DNA of 64,000 nt from Kribbella monticola (GCF_003261635.1 NZ_QFXK01000010.1:62001-126000), one strand, 5' to 3'. Numbered from the stretch's first letter, positions 24,226-34,344 are shown. Numbers and translations are program-made. Notes: a model not told the origin generated them from the sequence alone.

Positions 24226-27200
24226 TTAGTTGACGGTGATCTTGTCGACCTCGATGGTGACGCCCTTGACGAGTGGCGTTGAGGTGCCGGTGGTGACCGT
24301 GCCGGTGCCCTTCTGCACACCCTTGATGTTCATCGAGTACGTCATCGATCCGCCCGGGGCACCCGGTGTGCTCTGCACCCGGTAGTCCTCGACCGGCGGA
24401 CCGGTGATCTGGCTGCCGCCGGTTCCCTCGAAGTTCTCGGCGCCGACCGTGAGGCCGTACGCCGGTCCCGGGTCACCCGGCAGGTTGCCGGGGTCGTAGG
24501 TGTAGGAGATGTCCTCGGCCCCGTTGGTGCCGATCCATTGCTGGAACACCTTCAGGTTGGTGGTTCCGAACAGATGCACCCGCCATTCGATGACCAGCCA
24601 GTTGTTGACACCGTCGGTCAGGTTGCCGGCCAGCACGCCCGGAGCTCCGGTGCCGTCGAGGTCGGTCCAGTACGAGGCGAGCACGTTGTTCGGTCGCGCG
24701 GGATCGGGCAGGTTCTGCGGCGCGAACTGAACGTCTTCGGCCGCGGAGGTACCACCGACGACCGAGTAGCCGTCGGAGACGACACCGAGCTTGGTGTACG
24801 TCTGCCCGGCGAAGACGAAGGGCGCGACGTTGAAGTTCAGCGCCTGCTCGTCGCCGATCGGTGTCGGCGTGATGCCGAAGAGATCCAGCGGGAGATACCC
24901 CGCGGGGCTCGTACCCGGCGCGATGACCGGCCGGTCAGGCTGCCGGCCGGCCAGCGTGGCGGTCTTGGTCGCCAGTTGGGTGCCGACCTTGGTGGCGCCC
25001 GTGACGCTGGTGAGTTGGAGCTGCGAGCTCAGCGTGCTGGCCGCCGTGACGTCGGTGGTCTGCAAGCTGTTGTTCTGCACGGTCACGGTGCAGGTCGACT
25101 GCCCGGTGTTCCGCGCGATGCTCGACGGCGTACAGGTCTGGTCGATCGGCACGATGCCCTCTTGGCGGAAGAAGGCGACCGGTAGGTGCAGTGCCCTACT
25201 TCCGCCGGCCTGCTTGAGGTCGACCTGGCCGAAGTACTGACCGTCGGCCAGCGCGGGGGCTGTGATCGCGATCGTCAGCTTCTGCGTCTTACCGGGCTTC
25301 ACGGAGAACACCGGCGGCAGCACGGTGATGTTCGCTCCGGCGACCGTCGTGCCGGAACCGGTGAAGGTGAGCGTCTGGTTGGTGACGTTCTTGACGGTCC
25401 TGGTCGCCGTGATCAGGCCCGGCATGGTCGGCGCGTTCACCGACGGCAGGTTCAGATCGATCCGGTTCAGCGCGTCGGTGGCCGAGGCCGCATAGTTCGC
25501 GGCGGTCTCGTCCATGGTCAGCCCTGGGTCGCCGGCCTTGGTCAGGTCGATCCGGCCGCCACCGTCGTCGAAGGGGTCGGCCTTGGTGACCCGGTCGGGC
25601 TTGGTAACCGTGGTCTTGGCGGTGGTCTCCAATGCGGACTTGACCTGGCCAGGCGTCCAGGAGGGATGCAGCGCGAAGATCAGTGCCGCCGCGCCGGCCA
25701 CGTGTGGTGAGGACATCGACGTACCGGCGATCACCTGGTAGAGGTTGCCGGGCGGGCCTTCGGCCGGCGACTCGGGTGTCGGCGTCTGGCCGGCCAGGAT
25801 GTGCAGACCGGGAGCGGTGACGTCCGGCTTGAGGAAGTCGCCGCCTGGGCCGCGTGAGGAGAAGTACGTCATCACGTCGCCCTGCCAGGTGGTCTTCGAG
25901 CCCTGCGTGAACGACGCGGTGGTGCCCGGGTGCGCCGCGAGGAAGGACAGCAGGATGTCGGCGTCGGGCTTCTCGAGCTGGACGGCCGGCAGCCAGTGGT
26001 TGTCGGTGAAGACGTCGAACGGCGCGGAGTTGTACATCAGCATGCCGATCGCGCCGCCCTGCCTGACGTTGAAGCCCTTCATCACTCGGCCCGACGTGAA
26101 CTGACAGGCGACGATCTTGCCGGCGAAGACGCCTGGAGGAGCAGGCGTGTTGCAGGTCGCGTCGCTGTAACCCGGTGTGGAACCAGCCAGTACGACGGGC
26201 GCCGGCGTGCTGATGCCCGCGGTGATCGACGCACCGGAGACGGTGGCGGTCGCGCCGTCACCGGACAGGGTGACCGTCGAACGGAAGGTCCGGCTCTGGG
26301 TGGAGGCCGCGACCGTGGTGACCCACGGGCTGCGGTGATCGGTCGTGTTCGCACCCGGACCGGAGTTGCCGGCCGAGGTGGAGACGAACACGCCCGCGGC
26401 GTACGCGTCCAGGAAGGCGAGTTCGACCGGATCGCTGTACGGGTCGCTGCCGCCGGAGATCGAGAAGTTGATCACCCGGACTCCGTCGAGGATGGCCCGG
26501 GCGACCGCCGCCGCCGAGTCGGACGGGAAGCAGCCGCCCGCGCCGCAGACCTTGTACACCGAGACCGCCGCCGCGGGGGCGATGCCACGGATCGGCCCGC
26601 GGCTGATGCCCAGCGGGTTCGCGTCCGCGACCGGACCACCGGCCGACGTCGTCGAGGTATGCGTGCCGTGACCATTGGAGTCACGGGCGGAGTCGGGGTA
26701 GACCTCGCCACCGATCACCGCGTTGTAGGTGTCGAGGAACGGCCGTCCGCCGATCAGCTTGTGGTTGCACACGAACGGGTCGCTCGCCGGTGTCAGCGGG
26801 TTGTCGCCGAAGTCGCACACGCGGGGCGCGCCGTCAGCGGTAGCCGGTGGCGCCGGCAGCGTGCCCGGATCGGCGTACGACGGATGCTCGGGCCACGCGC
26901 CGCTGTCGAGGATGCCGACGATCACGCCCTTCCCCGCGGACGCCGGGCCCCCGAGCTGGTTGTAGATCGTCGGGGCGCCGATGAAGTCGCCGCTGGAGTC
27001 GGTCAGCAACTGCTGTGGGTTGTCCTGCTGCACCGCCGCGACACCCGGCAACTTCAGCAGATCGCGGGCCTTGTTCGCCGGGACGCTCAGTGCGACACCG
27101 CCGTACACGGTGCGCAGGGTCTGTCCGGCCCGGGCACTCGGGACTCTGGTCCGCAACGCGGCGAGGAAGTCGTTCTCCATCGCGGTCACGTGCTTCAAGT

Positions 27201-27576
27201 ACTTGGTGGCGTTCGTGCCCTTGGGATCCAGGCGTTTGCCGGTGACGGACGGGCTGGTGCCGGGCAGGCCTTTGAGGCCGCCGCGGTAGGCCGCGAGCGA
27301 GTCGTAGTCGAGCTTGACGACCACGCGGACCTGGTTGGCCGACGTGCTGTTGATCAGTGCGGGATCGCTCTTGGCGAGCTGACCACTGGGCGACTTGGCG
27401 CCGTTGACGACACTGGCCAGGCTGAGTGGCGTCGCCGTGAACTTCCGGCCGCCCGGGGGCGACGGGTCTGCCGCGACCGCCCCCGTCGTAGGCAGCGTGG
27501 CGGCGAGCAGCAGACCGGCGGACAAACCGGCCATGACGGTACGTCGGGGACTTGCTCGGTGGAGCGTGGATCGCAT
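24226..27576 (-). CDS. Secreted subtilisin-like S8 serine protease, multidomain
   Basis: The 1116-aa exported protease has a signal peptide after [25 protein letters not shown], an I9-like propeptide ([18 protein letters not shown]), and a catalytic domain with Asp in [14 protein letters not shown], His in [14 protein letters not shown] and Ser in [20 protein letters not shown] domain is inserted before the Ser ([18 protein letters not shown]). Fn3-like and C-terminal beta domains follow to the end. It is likely a large extracellular endopeptidase. ATG 27576 has GGAGG 7 bases upstream; the frame to 27612 lacks one. It ends at the 17-bp hairpin. Confidence 0.92.
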   Translation of the reverse strand: MRSTLHRASPRRTVMAGLSAGLLLAATLPTTGAVAADPSPPGGRKFTATPLSLASVVNGAKSPSGQLAKSDPALINSTSANQVRVVVKLDYDSLAAYRGGLKGLPGTSPSVTGKRLDPKGTNATKYLKHVTAMENDFLAALRTRVPSARAGQTLRTVYGGVALSVPANKARDLLKLPGVAAVQQDNPQQLLTDSSGDFIGAPTIYNQLGGPASAGKGVIVGILDSGAWPEHPSYADPGTLPAPPATADGAPRVCDFGDNPLTPASDPFVCNHKLIGGRPFLDTYNAVIGGEVYPDSARDSNGHGTHTSTTSAGGPVADANPLGISRGPIRGIAPAAAVSVYKVCGAGGCFPSDSAAAVARAILDGVRVINFSISGGSDPYSDPVELAFLDAYAAGVFVSTSAGNSGPGANTTDHRSPWVTTVAASTQSRTFRSTVTLSGDGATATVSGASITAGISTPAPVVLAGSTPGYSDATCNTPAPPGVFAGKIVACQFTSGRVMKGFNVRQGGAIGMLMYNSAPFDVFTDNHWLPAVQLEKPDADILLSFLAAHPGTTASFTQGSKTTWQGDVMTYFSSRGPGGDFLKPDVTAPGLHILAGQTPTPESPAEGPPGNLYQVIAGTSMSSPHVAGAAALIFALHPSWTPGQVKSALETTAKTTVTKPDRVTKADPFDDGGGRIDLTKAGDPGLTMDETAANYAASATDALNRIDLNLPSVNAPTMPGLITATRTVKNVTNQTLTFTGSGTTVAGANITVLPPVFSVKPGKTQKLTIAITAPALADGQYFGQVDLKQAGGSRALHLPVAFFRQEGIVPIDQTCTPSSIARNTGQSTCTVTVQNNSLQTTDVTAASTLSSQLQLTSVTGATKVGTQLATKTATLAGRQPDRPVIAPGTSPAGYLPLDLFGITPTPIGDEQALNFNVAPFVFAGQTYTKLGVVSDGYSVVGGTSAAEDVQFAPQNLPDPARPNNVLASYWTDLDGTGAPGVLAGNLTDGVNNWLVIEWRVHLFGTTNLKVFQQWIGTNGAEDISYTYDPGNLPGDPGPAYGLTVGAENFEGTGGSQITGPPVEDYRVQSTPGAPGGSMTYSMNIKGVQKGTGTVTTGTSTPLVKGVTIEVDKITVN

Positions 27577-27682
27577 GCGCGGGCCTCCCGTGAAGGCGAA
27601 TGACGCCGTCACCGCAGGAGGCCACGTCGAACGTCAAGGTGACCCCCCAGGTCGCCGCTGTCAGCCCATCGGTCCCGTGACC

Positions 27683-27728
27683 GAACCCCCCCGGGTTCCG
27701 GCGTACCGGCCGGCACCCCCACGGTGCC
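27683..27728 (-). other. Two adjacent hairpins in the region before the S8 protease
   Basis: GAACCC (27683-27688)/GGGTTC (27693-27698) with a 4-base loop, and GGCACC (27712-27717)/GGTGCC (27723-27728) with a 5-base loop, lie in the 211-base gap between the zinc-ribbon gene and the protease. They may end the upstream transcript or form part of a structured 5' leader of the protease mRNA. I do not recognise a known riboswitch core. Confidence 0.4.
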
Positions 27729-27787
27729 TGCCTGCAGCCGAGGCTAAGCCCAAACTCCGGTCACAGCCAGAGTTCGAGATGCCCGAC

Positions 27788-28378
27788 TCAGTCGCAGGTG
27801 TCGCAGACCCCAGTGGCCGGGGTCTGCAGGTTGCACTGGGGACACTTGTTGATCGGGCGCTCGGCGATCGCGGCCTTGCGGGCGCGCGCCCGGGCGGCGC
27901 CGAGCTTCGGCGGGATCATCGCGCTGCCGCCATCGGCCGGCAGACCCGCTGCCTTGAAGTGGCGGTAGATCGCGAGCCGCTCGTGGGAGGCGTGGGTATC
28001 GGGGTCCGGGGGAGTGGTGCCGGTGGCCGCGCCGACGATCGCGGCGTACCCGTCGAAGACGCTCTCGTCGGGGTTGACGCACAGCGCCGACAACATCGGC
28101 TCCCCGCGCCGCAGGCTTTCGGCCGACACCTCTGCGAGCACGCCACCGATCCAGAACCGGGTCGCCTGCTTGGTGCGGATACCGGTCAGGTCCTGTACGC
28201 CGTTGGCGAGGTCCTTGTGCTGCACGAGCCCGTGGTACTTCTTCGCCGCGGCGAGCAGCAACTCCCGCGCCGCGGCCGCCCACTCGATCCGCGCGGTCGC
28301 AACGCCGACATCGGCGACGTCGCGCTCCACTGGTTCCGGCGATTCCTGGTCTGGTGCGGCGACATCAAGAAGGGACAC
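27788..28378 (-). CDS. Uncharacterised protein with C-terminal zinc ribbon
   Basis: The 196-aa soluble protein ends in a short zinc-ribbon motif, CPQCNLQTPATGVCDTCD (two CxxC pairs). The middle is helical (IEWAAAARELLLAAAKKYHGLV, TKQATRFWIGGVLAEVSAESL). I do not recognise the family; a nucleic-acid-related role is possible because such ribbons often bind DNA or RNA, but nothing else supports it. GTG 28378 with AAGG about 9 bases upstream. It is divergent from the alpha-galactosidase gene. Confidence 0.7.
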   Translation of the reverse strand: MSLLDVAAPDQESPEPVERDVADVGVATARIEWAAAARELLLAAAKKYHGLVQHKDLANGVQDLTGIRTKQATRFWIGGVLAEVSAESLRRGEPMLSALCVNPDESVFDGYAAIVGAATGTTPPDPDTHASHERLAIYRHFKAAGLPADGGSAMIPPKLGAARARARKAAIAERPINKCPQCNLQTPATGVCDTCD

Positions 28379-28432
28379 GCGGGAGACCTTAACGGGGGCA
28401 CCGCCGTTTGGCGAAAACGTGGGTCCGGCGCC

Positions 28433-28461
28433 TTGACAGTGATCAGGGGCGGTTCCATGAT
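28433..28461 (+). promoter_or_regulatory. Promoter of the alpha-galactosidase gene
   Basis: TTGACA (28433-28438, perfect -35) is followed after 17 bases by CATGAT (28456-28461, 4 of 6). It lies about 115 bases before the start codon. Confidence 0.6.
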
Positions 28462-28478
28462 GCTTGCACTTGGTGCTG

Positions 28479-28496
28479 ATAACTGCGCATAACTGC
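28479..28496 (+). promoter_or_regulatory. Tandem ATAACTGC repeats, possible operator
   Basis: ATAACTGC occurs at 28479-28486 and again at 28489-28496, 10 bases apart (one helical turn), starting 18 bases after the -10 box and so near or just past the transcription start. A repressor binding here could block initiation. The regulator is unknown. Confidence 0.4.
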
Positions 28497-28574
28497 AGTC
28501 TTCATTCAACAATGTGCAGACAGTGTGCGCAAGCTGCTCAAGCCCGTAGGCCGCCCCCACCCCAGGAGATGAGC

Positions 28575-30386
28575 ATGATCGCTGTCCACCGCCACAGATT
28601 GGCTGCACTGGCCGCCGCCGTCGTACTGGCCGGAACTGGGCTCGGCGTGGCCGCCGCGGGGCCCGCCGCTGCCGACAGCGTGGCCGCGAACACCAGTACG
28701 CCGATCGGCGTGAAACCGATGATGGGCTTCAACAACTGGGCGCGGTTCACCTGCGCCGCACAGGCCCGCCTCGACGGCACCCGTACCGGCTATTCGTTCC
28801 AGCAGTTCATGCAGGACCAGGCCAAGGCCATGAAGGACACCGGGCTGGTGGCCGCCGGCTACACCAACCTCACCGTCGACGACTGCTGGATGCAGCGCAC
28901 CAGCGCCGGCTACCTGCACGGAGCGGCCACCTGGGGTGGTAGCAGTCAGCCGGGCTTCGACTGGGAGCTGACCGACTACTCCAACTACGTGCACAGCCAG
29001 GGGATGGAGACCGGTCTCTACAGCACGTCGGGCGTCAACACCTGTCAGGGCGTGCCGGGCGGAGTGCTGGGACACGAACAAGCCGATGCGAACTCCCTTG
29101 CCTATTGGGGAATCGACTCCCTCAAGCTGGACAACTGCGGGACGACGACCAGCAACCGGCAGCAGATCTTCACCACGATGGCCAACGCGCTGAAGACGGC
29201 TACGGCCAACACCAGCAGGAAGATCCTCTTCAACGAGTCCGCTCCGGCCGGCTACGGCCCGACCAGTTCCGAGAAGTACAACTCGCTGGACTGGGTGCGC
29301 ACACTCGGCCAGATGTGGCGGGTCAGCCCGGACATCGCCGTCTGGCACGGCGACAACGCCTCCGCCTGGAACTGGCCGCACGGCGGCGACTACTACGAGG
29401 GCGGCGTGCTACAGAACCTGAACGACACCGTGGCTTTGGCCCGGTACGACGGTCCGGGGAACCACAACGACGCGGACATGCTGCTGATCGGTGACAACAA
29501 CCAACTGACCCTGGCCGAGCAGCGCAGCCAGTTCGCGCTCTGGTCGGCGATGGGTTCCCCGTTGATGATCAGCTCCGACATCCGCAAGCTGGCCGCCGAC
29601 CCCACGACGTACGCCGCTCAGCTGGCCATCCTGAAGAACAGCGACATCATCGCCGTCGACCAGGATTCGCTCGGCGCGGGCGGCTATCTCGCCTCCCGCG
29701 ACAACTCCTCGGTGAGCGCCGGCGTCGACGTCGTGGTCAAGCCGCTCGCCGGGGGCCGCCGCGCCGTCGCAGTACTGAACAAGAACGCGGCCTCGATCAA
29801 CTACAGCCTGGACCTTGCCCGTCTCGGCTTCGGCAACACGAGCTGCACCCGGACGGCGCGGAATCTCTGGACGCACACGAATCTCTCGGTCCAATCGACG
29901 ATCAGCACGACCATCGCGAGCCACGACACCGCGATGTTCACCGTTGATCCGGGAAGCTGTGGAGCGCCTATCGCCGTCGGCCAGATCCAGGCTCCGCAGA
30001 GCGCGTTCCAGGCCTCCGCCCTGTGCCTGGACGCCTACACGGGCGCAGCGGCCGGTCACAAGGTCGCCTTGTACTCCTGCACCGGCAACAGCAACCAGCA
30101 ATGGCAGCGCCAGCCGACCGGCGTGATCTCGTCCCTGCAGAACAGCACGCTCTGCATCTCCGGTGACTCGACCGGCCTGCGGCTGGCGACCTGCAACGCA
30201 GGCGACAGCTCGCAGAAGTGGACCTACAGCCGCTCGGGCCAGCTACGCCAGGCGAGCGGCGTCTGCGTCGACATCGCAGGCAGCGACTTCACCAACCCCA
30301 ACTCGACTGTCGCCACCTACGCCTGCGGCACCCACCAACCCAACCAGACCTGGAGCGCTCCCTTCGATACTCCTCCCGCCGCATAA
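28575..30386 (+). CDS. Secreted alpha-galactosidase, GH27 with ricin-type CBM13
   Basis: The 603-aa exported enzyme has a Sec signal (to about residue 33, GPAAA), then a GH27 TIM barrel: MGFNNWARF, YTNLTVDDCWM, nucleophile Asp in SLKLDNCG and acid/base region YDGPGNHNDADMLLIG. It continues with a beta-sandwich and, from about 465, a ricin-B/CBM13 trefoil with repeated CLD and QxW-type motifs (NSNQQWQRQ, SSQKWTYS, PNQTWSAP). It releases terminal alpha-galactose from plant galactans or galactomannans. I chose ATG 28575 (AGGAG 6 bases upstream) over 28569. Confidence 0.93.
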   Translation: MIAVHRHRLAALAAAVVLAGTGLGVAAAGPAAADSVAANTSTPIGVKPMMGFNNWARFTCAAQARLDGTRTGYSFQQFMQDQAKAMKDTGLVAAGYTNLTVDDCWMQRTSAGYLHGAATWGGSSQPGFDWELTDYSNYVHSQGMETGLYSTSGVNTCQGVPGGVLGHEQADANSLAYWGIDSLKLDNCGTTTSNRQQIFTTMANALKTATANTSRKILFNESAPAGYGPTSSEKYNSLDWVRTLGQMWRVSPDIAVWHGDNASAWNWPHGGDYYEGGVLQNLNDTVALARYDGPGNHNDADMLLIGDNNQLTLAEQRSQFALWSAMGSPLMISSDIRKLAADPTTYAAQLAILKNSDIIAVDQDSLGAGGYLASRDNSSVSAGVDVVVKPLAGGRRAVAVLNKNAASINYSLDLARLGFGNTSCTRTARNLWTHTNLSVQSTISTTIASHDTAMFTVDPGSCGAPIAVGQIQAPQSAFQASALCLDAYTGAAAGHKVALYSCTGNSNQQWQRQPTGVISSLQNSTLCISGDSTGLRLATCNAGDSSQKWTYSRSGQLRQASGVCVDIAGSDFTNPNSTVATYACGTHQPNQTWSAPFDTPPAA

Positions 30387-30389
30387 CCC

Positions 30390-31964
30390 TCATTCACGCC
30401 AGCCGGTCAGGTCGACGGACTTGGCGGTGTCGACGCGGAAGCCGAGTTTGATGCGGACCTCGCCCTCGGCGGCGAGGTCCAGCTTCCAGGTGACGACGCC
30501 GAGATCGGTCACTTCGGCCGGCTCGGGTTCGGTGCTGATCGGCTTGACGGCGATCTCGTGGTCGCGCGCGACCGGTAGTTGGTCCAGCACCGTGATCCGG
30601 GCCGTGCGCGGGGTGTGGTTCTCGATCTTGGTCTCGTACTCGACCTCGCGGCGGCGGGTCGAGCCGAGCGTCGCCTTGCTCGCCGTACGGCGTACCAGCT
30701 TTCGCTCGACGCGGATCCGGTCGTCCAGGCCGAGCGCGAGTTCGACTTCTTCGCCAGGAGCCCACAGGGGCAGGGCCGCCGAGCCGACGAAGTCCGCTTC
30801 GTGGAAGACCGCCGCCTTCCCGGCGGGCAACGTGTGCGCCGACGAGTTCACCACCGTGGCCCGCAGATGGACGTCGGTGGACCGGACCGGTGCGGTGATG
30901 TAGTCCAGCTCGGCGTCGAGGTCGACGGAGGCGATCGTCGCTCGGTGGGAAGCACCGTCCGCTGGCACGGCGACCGGTCGCGGGGGAGTGTAGGTCGCTG
31001 CGGTGACGCCCTGTTCGACAGTTGCCGTGAGGTCGGCGAAGGCAGGTGCCGCGGCCTGAACGCTCTCGGCGGCGGCGAACGCGGTCGGCATGGCGTCGCG
31101 ACTCATCCGGCGTCCACCCGGCGCGGGCGGGGCCGAGACCGGTACCGGTGGGTGATAGCGGTCGAGGTACCAGGGGTCGAGCTCGGGCACCTTCGCGGTC
31201 ACCATCGGCCGGGCCGTCGAAAGCGTCAGGTCGCACTCGGGCCAGTCCTCGCCGGTGTGCTGGGTGATCAGTCCGTACCAGTTCAGGGTCAGATCGTCGC
31301 CGGTGAGACGGACGTCGTACGAACTGGTCCAGCCGGCGCCCGGTACGACGTACGAGAGCTCGATCTCCACGTCTGCTTCGGATTCCAGCGCCAACGCGAC
31401 TGCAGCCGAGCGGCGATCGGGCACGCGTTGCTGCGCGACCTCGGCCAGCCGGCGATCGGCGGCGGCGAGGCGTTCCTCGGCTTCCTGCCGCCGGCCGGCC
31501 AGTTCGCGACGCTTCGACCGGACGGCGGACAGGCGGGCAGCCAGTGACTCGGTGAACTCGCCGAGCTGCGAGCCTGCCTCGCCGGCGGCCAGCGTCCGCG
31601 CGAAGCTGCCACCGGCGCGCCGCCCGAGCTGTGCGAGGAAGGTGTCGAGCTGGGCCTGGACGTCATCCGCATCGACCAGTTCGGCGACCTCGGCCTCGGC
31701 CTCGCGGCGTCGGCGTTCCAGGTCGGCCACCGTCTCGTCCGGCGCCTGCGAGTGATGCCGCATCGCCACGTCGACCCCGACCACGGTGGCCGGCCCGCGA
31801 CCGGCGACCCGCACCGAGTCTTCCTGCAAGGCGAGCGGCAGCGGTTCGACGTACACGGTCTGATCGCCCGTCGGCACGGTGATCCGGCCCCTGCGGGTCA
31901 CCCGGGCCCGATCGGGATAGACGACGACAGCGACGATCGGCGCATCCAGCACAAGTTCGCTCAT
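30390..31964 (-). CDS. DUF4139 (MuiA-like) domain protein
   Basis: The 524-aa cytoplasmic protein, without a signal peptide, has an N-terminal beta domain (APIVAVVVYPDRARVTRRGRI), a long charged coiled coil at about 85-190 (DLERRRREAEAEVAELV, RRELAGRRQEAEERLAAADRRL) and a C-terminal DUF4139 region (IELSYVVPGAGWTSSYDVRL, VEYETKIENHTPRTARITVLDQLPVARD). Relatives are annotated mucoidy inhibitor A homologues; the molecular function is not known. ATG 31964 begins the conserved part; the frame extends to 32084 but would run into the divergent gene. Its 3' end faces the alpha-galactosidase at 3 bases. Confidence 0.82.
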   Translation of the reverse strand: MSELVLDAPIVAVVVYPDRARVTRRGRITVPTGDQTVYVEPLPLALQEDSVRVAGRGPATVVGVDVAMRHHSQAPDETVADLERRRREAEAEVAELVDADDVQAQLDTFLAQLGRRAGGSFARTLAAGEAGSQLGEFTESLAARLSAVRSKRRELAGRRQEAEERLAAADRRLAEVAQQRVPDRRSAAVALALESEADVEIELSYVVPGAGWTSSYDVRLTGDDLTLNWYGLITQHTGEDWPECDLTLSTARPMVTAKVPELDPWYLDRYHPPVPVSAPPAPGGRRMSRDAMPTAFAAAESVQAAAPAFADLTATVEQGVTAATYTPPRPVAVPADGASHRATIASVDLDAELDYITAPVRSTDVHLRATVVNSSAHTLPAGKAAVFHEADFVGSAALPLWAPGEEVELALGLDDRIRVERKLVRRTASKATLGSTRRREVEYETKIENHTPRTARITVLDQLPVARDHEIAVKPISTEPEPAEVTDLGVVTWKLDLAAEGEVRIKLGFRVDTAKSVDLTGWRE

Positions 31965-32064
31965 TCCCCGACAGTAGCCGCGGCAGGGCCTGGGCCAGAC
32001 GGCGTAGGGGTTCTCGTCCGGGCGGGTGATGATCCGCCCCGGTTCGCCCGGGAGCCTTGGGAAC

Positions 32065-33651
32065 ATGAGTGAGCCGACGGTCACCGCGCTGGGTCATGCC
32101 GGTCTGCGCCTCGACGCACCCGGCATCCGTCTCCTGGCCGATCCCTGGCTGTCGATGAGCGGCGCGTTCCTCGGCGCGTGGTTCCCATTCCCGGACAACT
32201 CGCACCTGCTCACCCCCGACCTGCTCGACGTGGACCTGGTCGTCGTCTCGCACGAGCACCTCGACCACCTCGACCTGGACCTGATCGCCGGGCTTCCGGC
32301 AGAGATTCCGGTGGTGATTCCGCGCTACCCGTCGACGATCATGCAACGCCGGCTCCGGGCGATCGGCCGCACCCGCGTCGTCGTACTGGATGCCTGGCAG
32401 CGACATCCGCTGGGCCCGGACGACTGGCTGACGGTGATCCCCGAGCAGTGCCCGATGAGCCACGACTCCGCGGTACTGATCAAGCTCGCCGGCCGGAGTG
32501 TGCTGCACACCAACGACGCCCGGATCTCACTCGCCCAGACGCGACGGGCGATGACCGAGGTCGGCGGCCAGTTCGACCTGATGGGCGCGCAGATGTCGGG
32601 CGCGAGCTGGCACCCGGTGCGGTACGAGTACGACGAGGTCGAGCGCGAGCGGATCGCCACGATCAAAAGGGTCGGCAAGTTCAAGGCCGTCACCCGACTG
32701 GTCCGTCAGGTCCAGCCACGACTCGTCATGCCGTACGCCGGCCCGCCCTGCTTTCTCGACGACGACCTGTTCGACCTCAACAGTGGACTCCGGCCCGGCG
32801 GGATCTTCCCCGACCAGGGCGAGGCGCTCGCCTGGCTCGCGGACCGGCTGCCCGAGCAACCGGGCGTCTGCCTTCTCCCCGGCGACCAGGTGGACCTCGG
32901 CAGTCTCGCGGTCACCAGAGACCCACAGTGGCAGGGTTTCTCGCTCGACGCCGGCCCGGAGGCGAGGCGGCACTACCTCGCCGAGTACGCCGTACGCCGG
33001 CGCGCGGCGATCGATGCTGTCTGGGCGGCCAACCCGCCGCCGGCGCCCGGCCTGGCCGAGAGGTTCAAGGCCCACTTCGAGTCGCTGGGCACCTTGTCGG
33101 AGTACTTCCTGGCCCGGATCGGCATGACCGTCCGCTTCGAGGTCGAGGGGCCCAACGGTGGCGTGTGGGACGCCCACATCGGGCCGGACCGGGTACGGGT
33201 CGATCTGGACGGTGGCGATTGCCATGCGGACTACCGGCTGATCCTGGACGGGCGCTGGCTCGACGGTGTCGTGTCGGGGCGCACGCGGTGGGAGGAGCTG
33301 TTGCTGTCGCTCCGCTTCACCGCACGCCGTCAGCCCGACCAGTACAACGACTACCTGGTCGGGCTGCTCAAGCACGCCGATCGGGCCGCGTTGCGGGCGG
33401 TGGAAGAATTCGAGGCGGCGCGCGATCCCGAGGAGACGATCGAGCTGACCGTGAACGGCGAGACGATCCAGGTCAGCCGGTTCTGCCCGCACGCCGGGGA
33501 GGATCTGGCCGAGACAGGTGTCGTCGTCAACGGCGTACTGCGCTGTCTCGGCCACAATTTCGAGTTCGATCTCCGCACCGGCGACTGCCTGAACGCCCGC
33601 GCGGACTCGCTGCACATCAAGCGCGACGAGCCCTACTCCGAAGCGGTCTGA
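32065..33651 (+). CDS. Metallo-beta-lactamase-fold protein fused to a Rieske domain
   Basis: The 528-aa protein has an N-terminal MBL-fold hydrolase with SHEHLDHLDL (HxHxDH), CPMSHDSAVLIK and LHTNDARIS, a middle region with an SCP2-like look (YRLILDGRWLDGVVSGRTRWEELLLSLRFT), and a C-terminal Rieske [2Fe-2S] domain (CPHAGEDL, CLGHNFEFDLRTGDC, the CxH and CxxH ligands). The CMP-sialic acid hydroxylase family also combines MBL-like and Rieske parts, with the Rieske at the N terminus, so this may be an oxygenase acting on a sugar or nucleotide sugar. Its 3' end overlaps the sugar transferase gene by 19 bases. Confidence 0.85.
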   Translation: MSEPTVTALGHAGLRLDAPGIRLLADPWLSMSGAFLGAWFPFPDNSHLLTPDLLDVDLVVVSHEHLDHLDLDLIAGLPAEIPVVIPRYPSTIMQRRLRAIGRTRVVVLDAWQRHPLGPDDWLTVIPEQCPMSHDSAVLIKLAGRSVLHTNDARISLAQTRRAMTEVGGQFDLMGAQMSGASWHPVRYEYDEVERERIATIKRVGKFKAVTRLVRQVQPRLVMPYAGPPCFLDDDLFDLNSGLRPGGIFPDQGEALAWLADRLPEQPGVCLLPGDQVDLGSLAVTRDPQWQGFSLDAGPEARRHYLAEYAVRRRAAIDAVWAANPPPAPGLAERFKAHFESLGTLSEYFLARIGMTVRFEVEGPNGGVWDAHIGPDRVRVDLDGGDCHADYRLILDGRWLDGVVSGRTRWEELLLSLRFTARRQPDQYNDYLVGLLKHADRAALRAVEEFEAARDPEETIELTVNGETIQVSRFCPHAGEDLAETGVVVNGVLRCLGHNFEFDLRTGDCLNARADSLHIKRDEPYSEAV

Positions 33652-34328
33652 CTCCCGACCGATCGCTGGACGTCGGCCAGGCCGGTCACGAACAACGCCG
33701 TCAGCAGGAGGTAGTGCAGCGTTCGCCCGAGCGTCGGGCGGCGCAGATACTCCTGGTCCGCGGTGACTCTGAGCGGGACCAGCACCTGCAGGTAGTAGGC
33801 CTCGACGTCGGACCAGTTCGGCGGAGCCACCGCGGACTTCTCCCGGTAGTAGAGCTGGGCCGGGCCGGTGAGTCCGGGGCGCGCGAGCAGGATCGGCCGG
33901 CAGGACTCAGGGTAACGGCTGGCGAGCGCATCGCTTTCCGGGCGCGGTCCGACCAGCGTCATCTGGCCTCGGAGTACGTGCCACAGTTGGGGGAGTTCGT
34001 CGATGGCGGTACGGCGCAGTACGGCGCCGAGCCGGGTGATCCGGACGTCCGCCGCGGCGGTCACTTCGGGGCCCGAGGCAACCACTCGCATCGTTCGCAG
34101 CTTGTAGAGCGTGAAGCGCACTCCGTTCTCACCGACCCTGGACTGTCGGAAGAACACCGGGCGGCCATCGGTCAGAAGGATGCCAACGGCAACCAGTGCG
34201 ACGATCGGTACGACCACGACCGACAGCAGGACGACGACCACGACGTCGACTACCCGGCGGGTGCGGCCGACGCCGTACTCCGATCGGCCGGCCGACGACT
34301 TGTTGCGGGTGCGAACGAGCTGGGACAT
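33633..34328 (-). CDS. Priming sugar transferase (polyprenyl-phosphate phosphoglycosyl transferase)
   Basis: The 231-aa monotopic transferase of the WbaP/PglC class has one N-terminal membrane helix (VVDVVVVVLLSVVVVPIVALVAVG) followed by the catalytic domain: FFRQSRVGENGVRFTLYKLRTM, DELPQLWHVLRGQMTLVGPRP and RPGLTG. It transfers the first sugar phosphate to undecaprenyl phosphate to begin each repeat unit. The size fits the short, catalytic-only form. ATG 34328 has GAGGAG 7 bases upstream. It is the last gene of the exopolysaccharide operon. Confidence 0.93.
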   Translation of the reverse strand: MSQLVRTRNKSSAGRSEYGVGRTRRVVDVVVVVLLSVVVVPIVALVAVGILLTDGRPVFFRQSRVGENGVRFTLYKLRTMRVVASGPEVTAAADVRITRLGAVLRRTAIDELPQLWHVLRGQMTLVGPRPESDALASRYPESCRPILLARPGLTGPAQLYYREKSAVAPPNWSDVEAYYLQVLVPLRVTADQEYLRRPTLGRTLHYLLLTALFVTGLADVQRSVGSQTASE

Positions 34329-34344
34329 GGTGGACTCCTCTTCC

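Noticed and set aside
27577..27787. c-di-AMP or cobalamin riboswitch before the protease
   Set aside because: I could not find the conserved core sequences of either class; only simple hairpins are visible.
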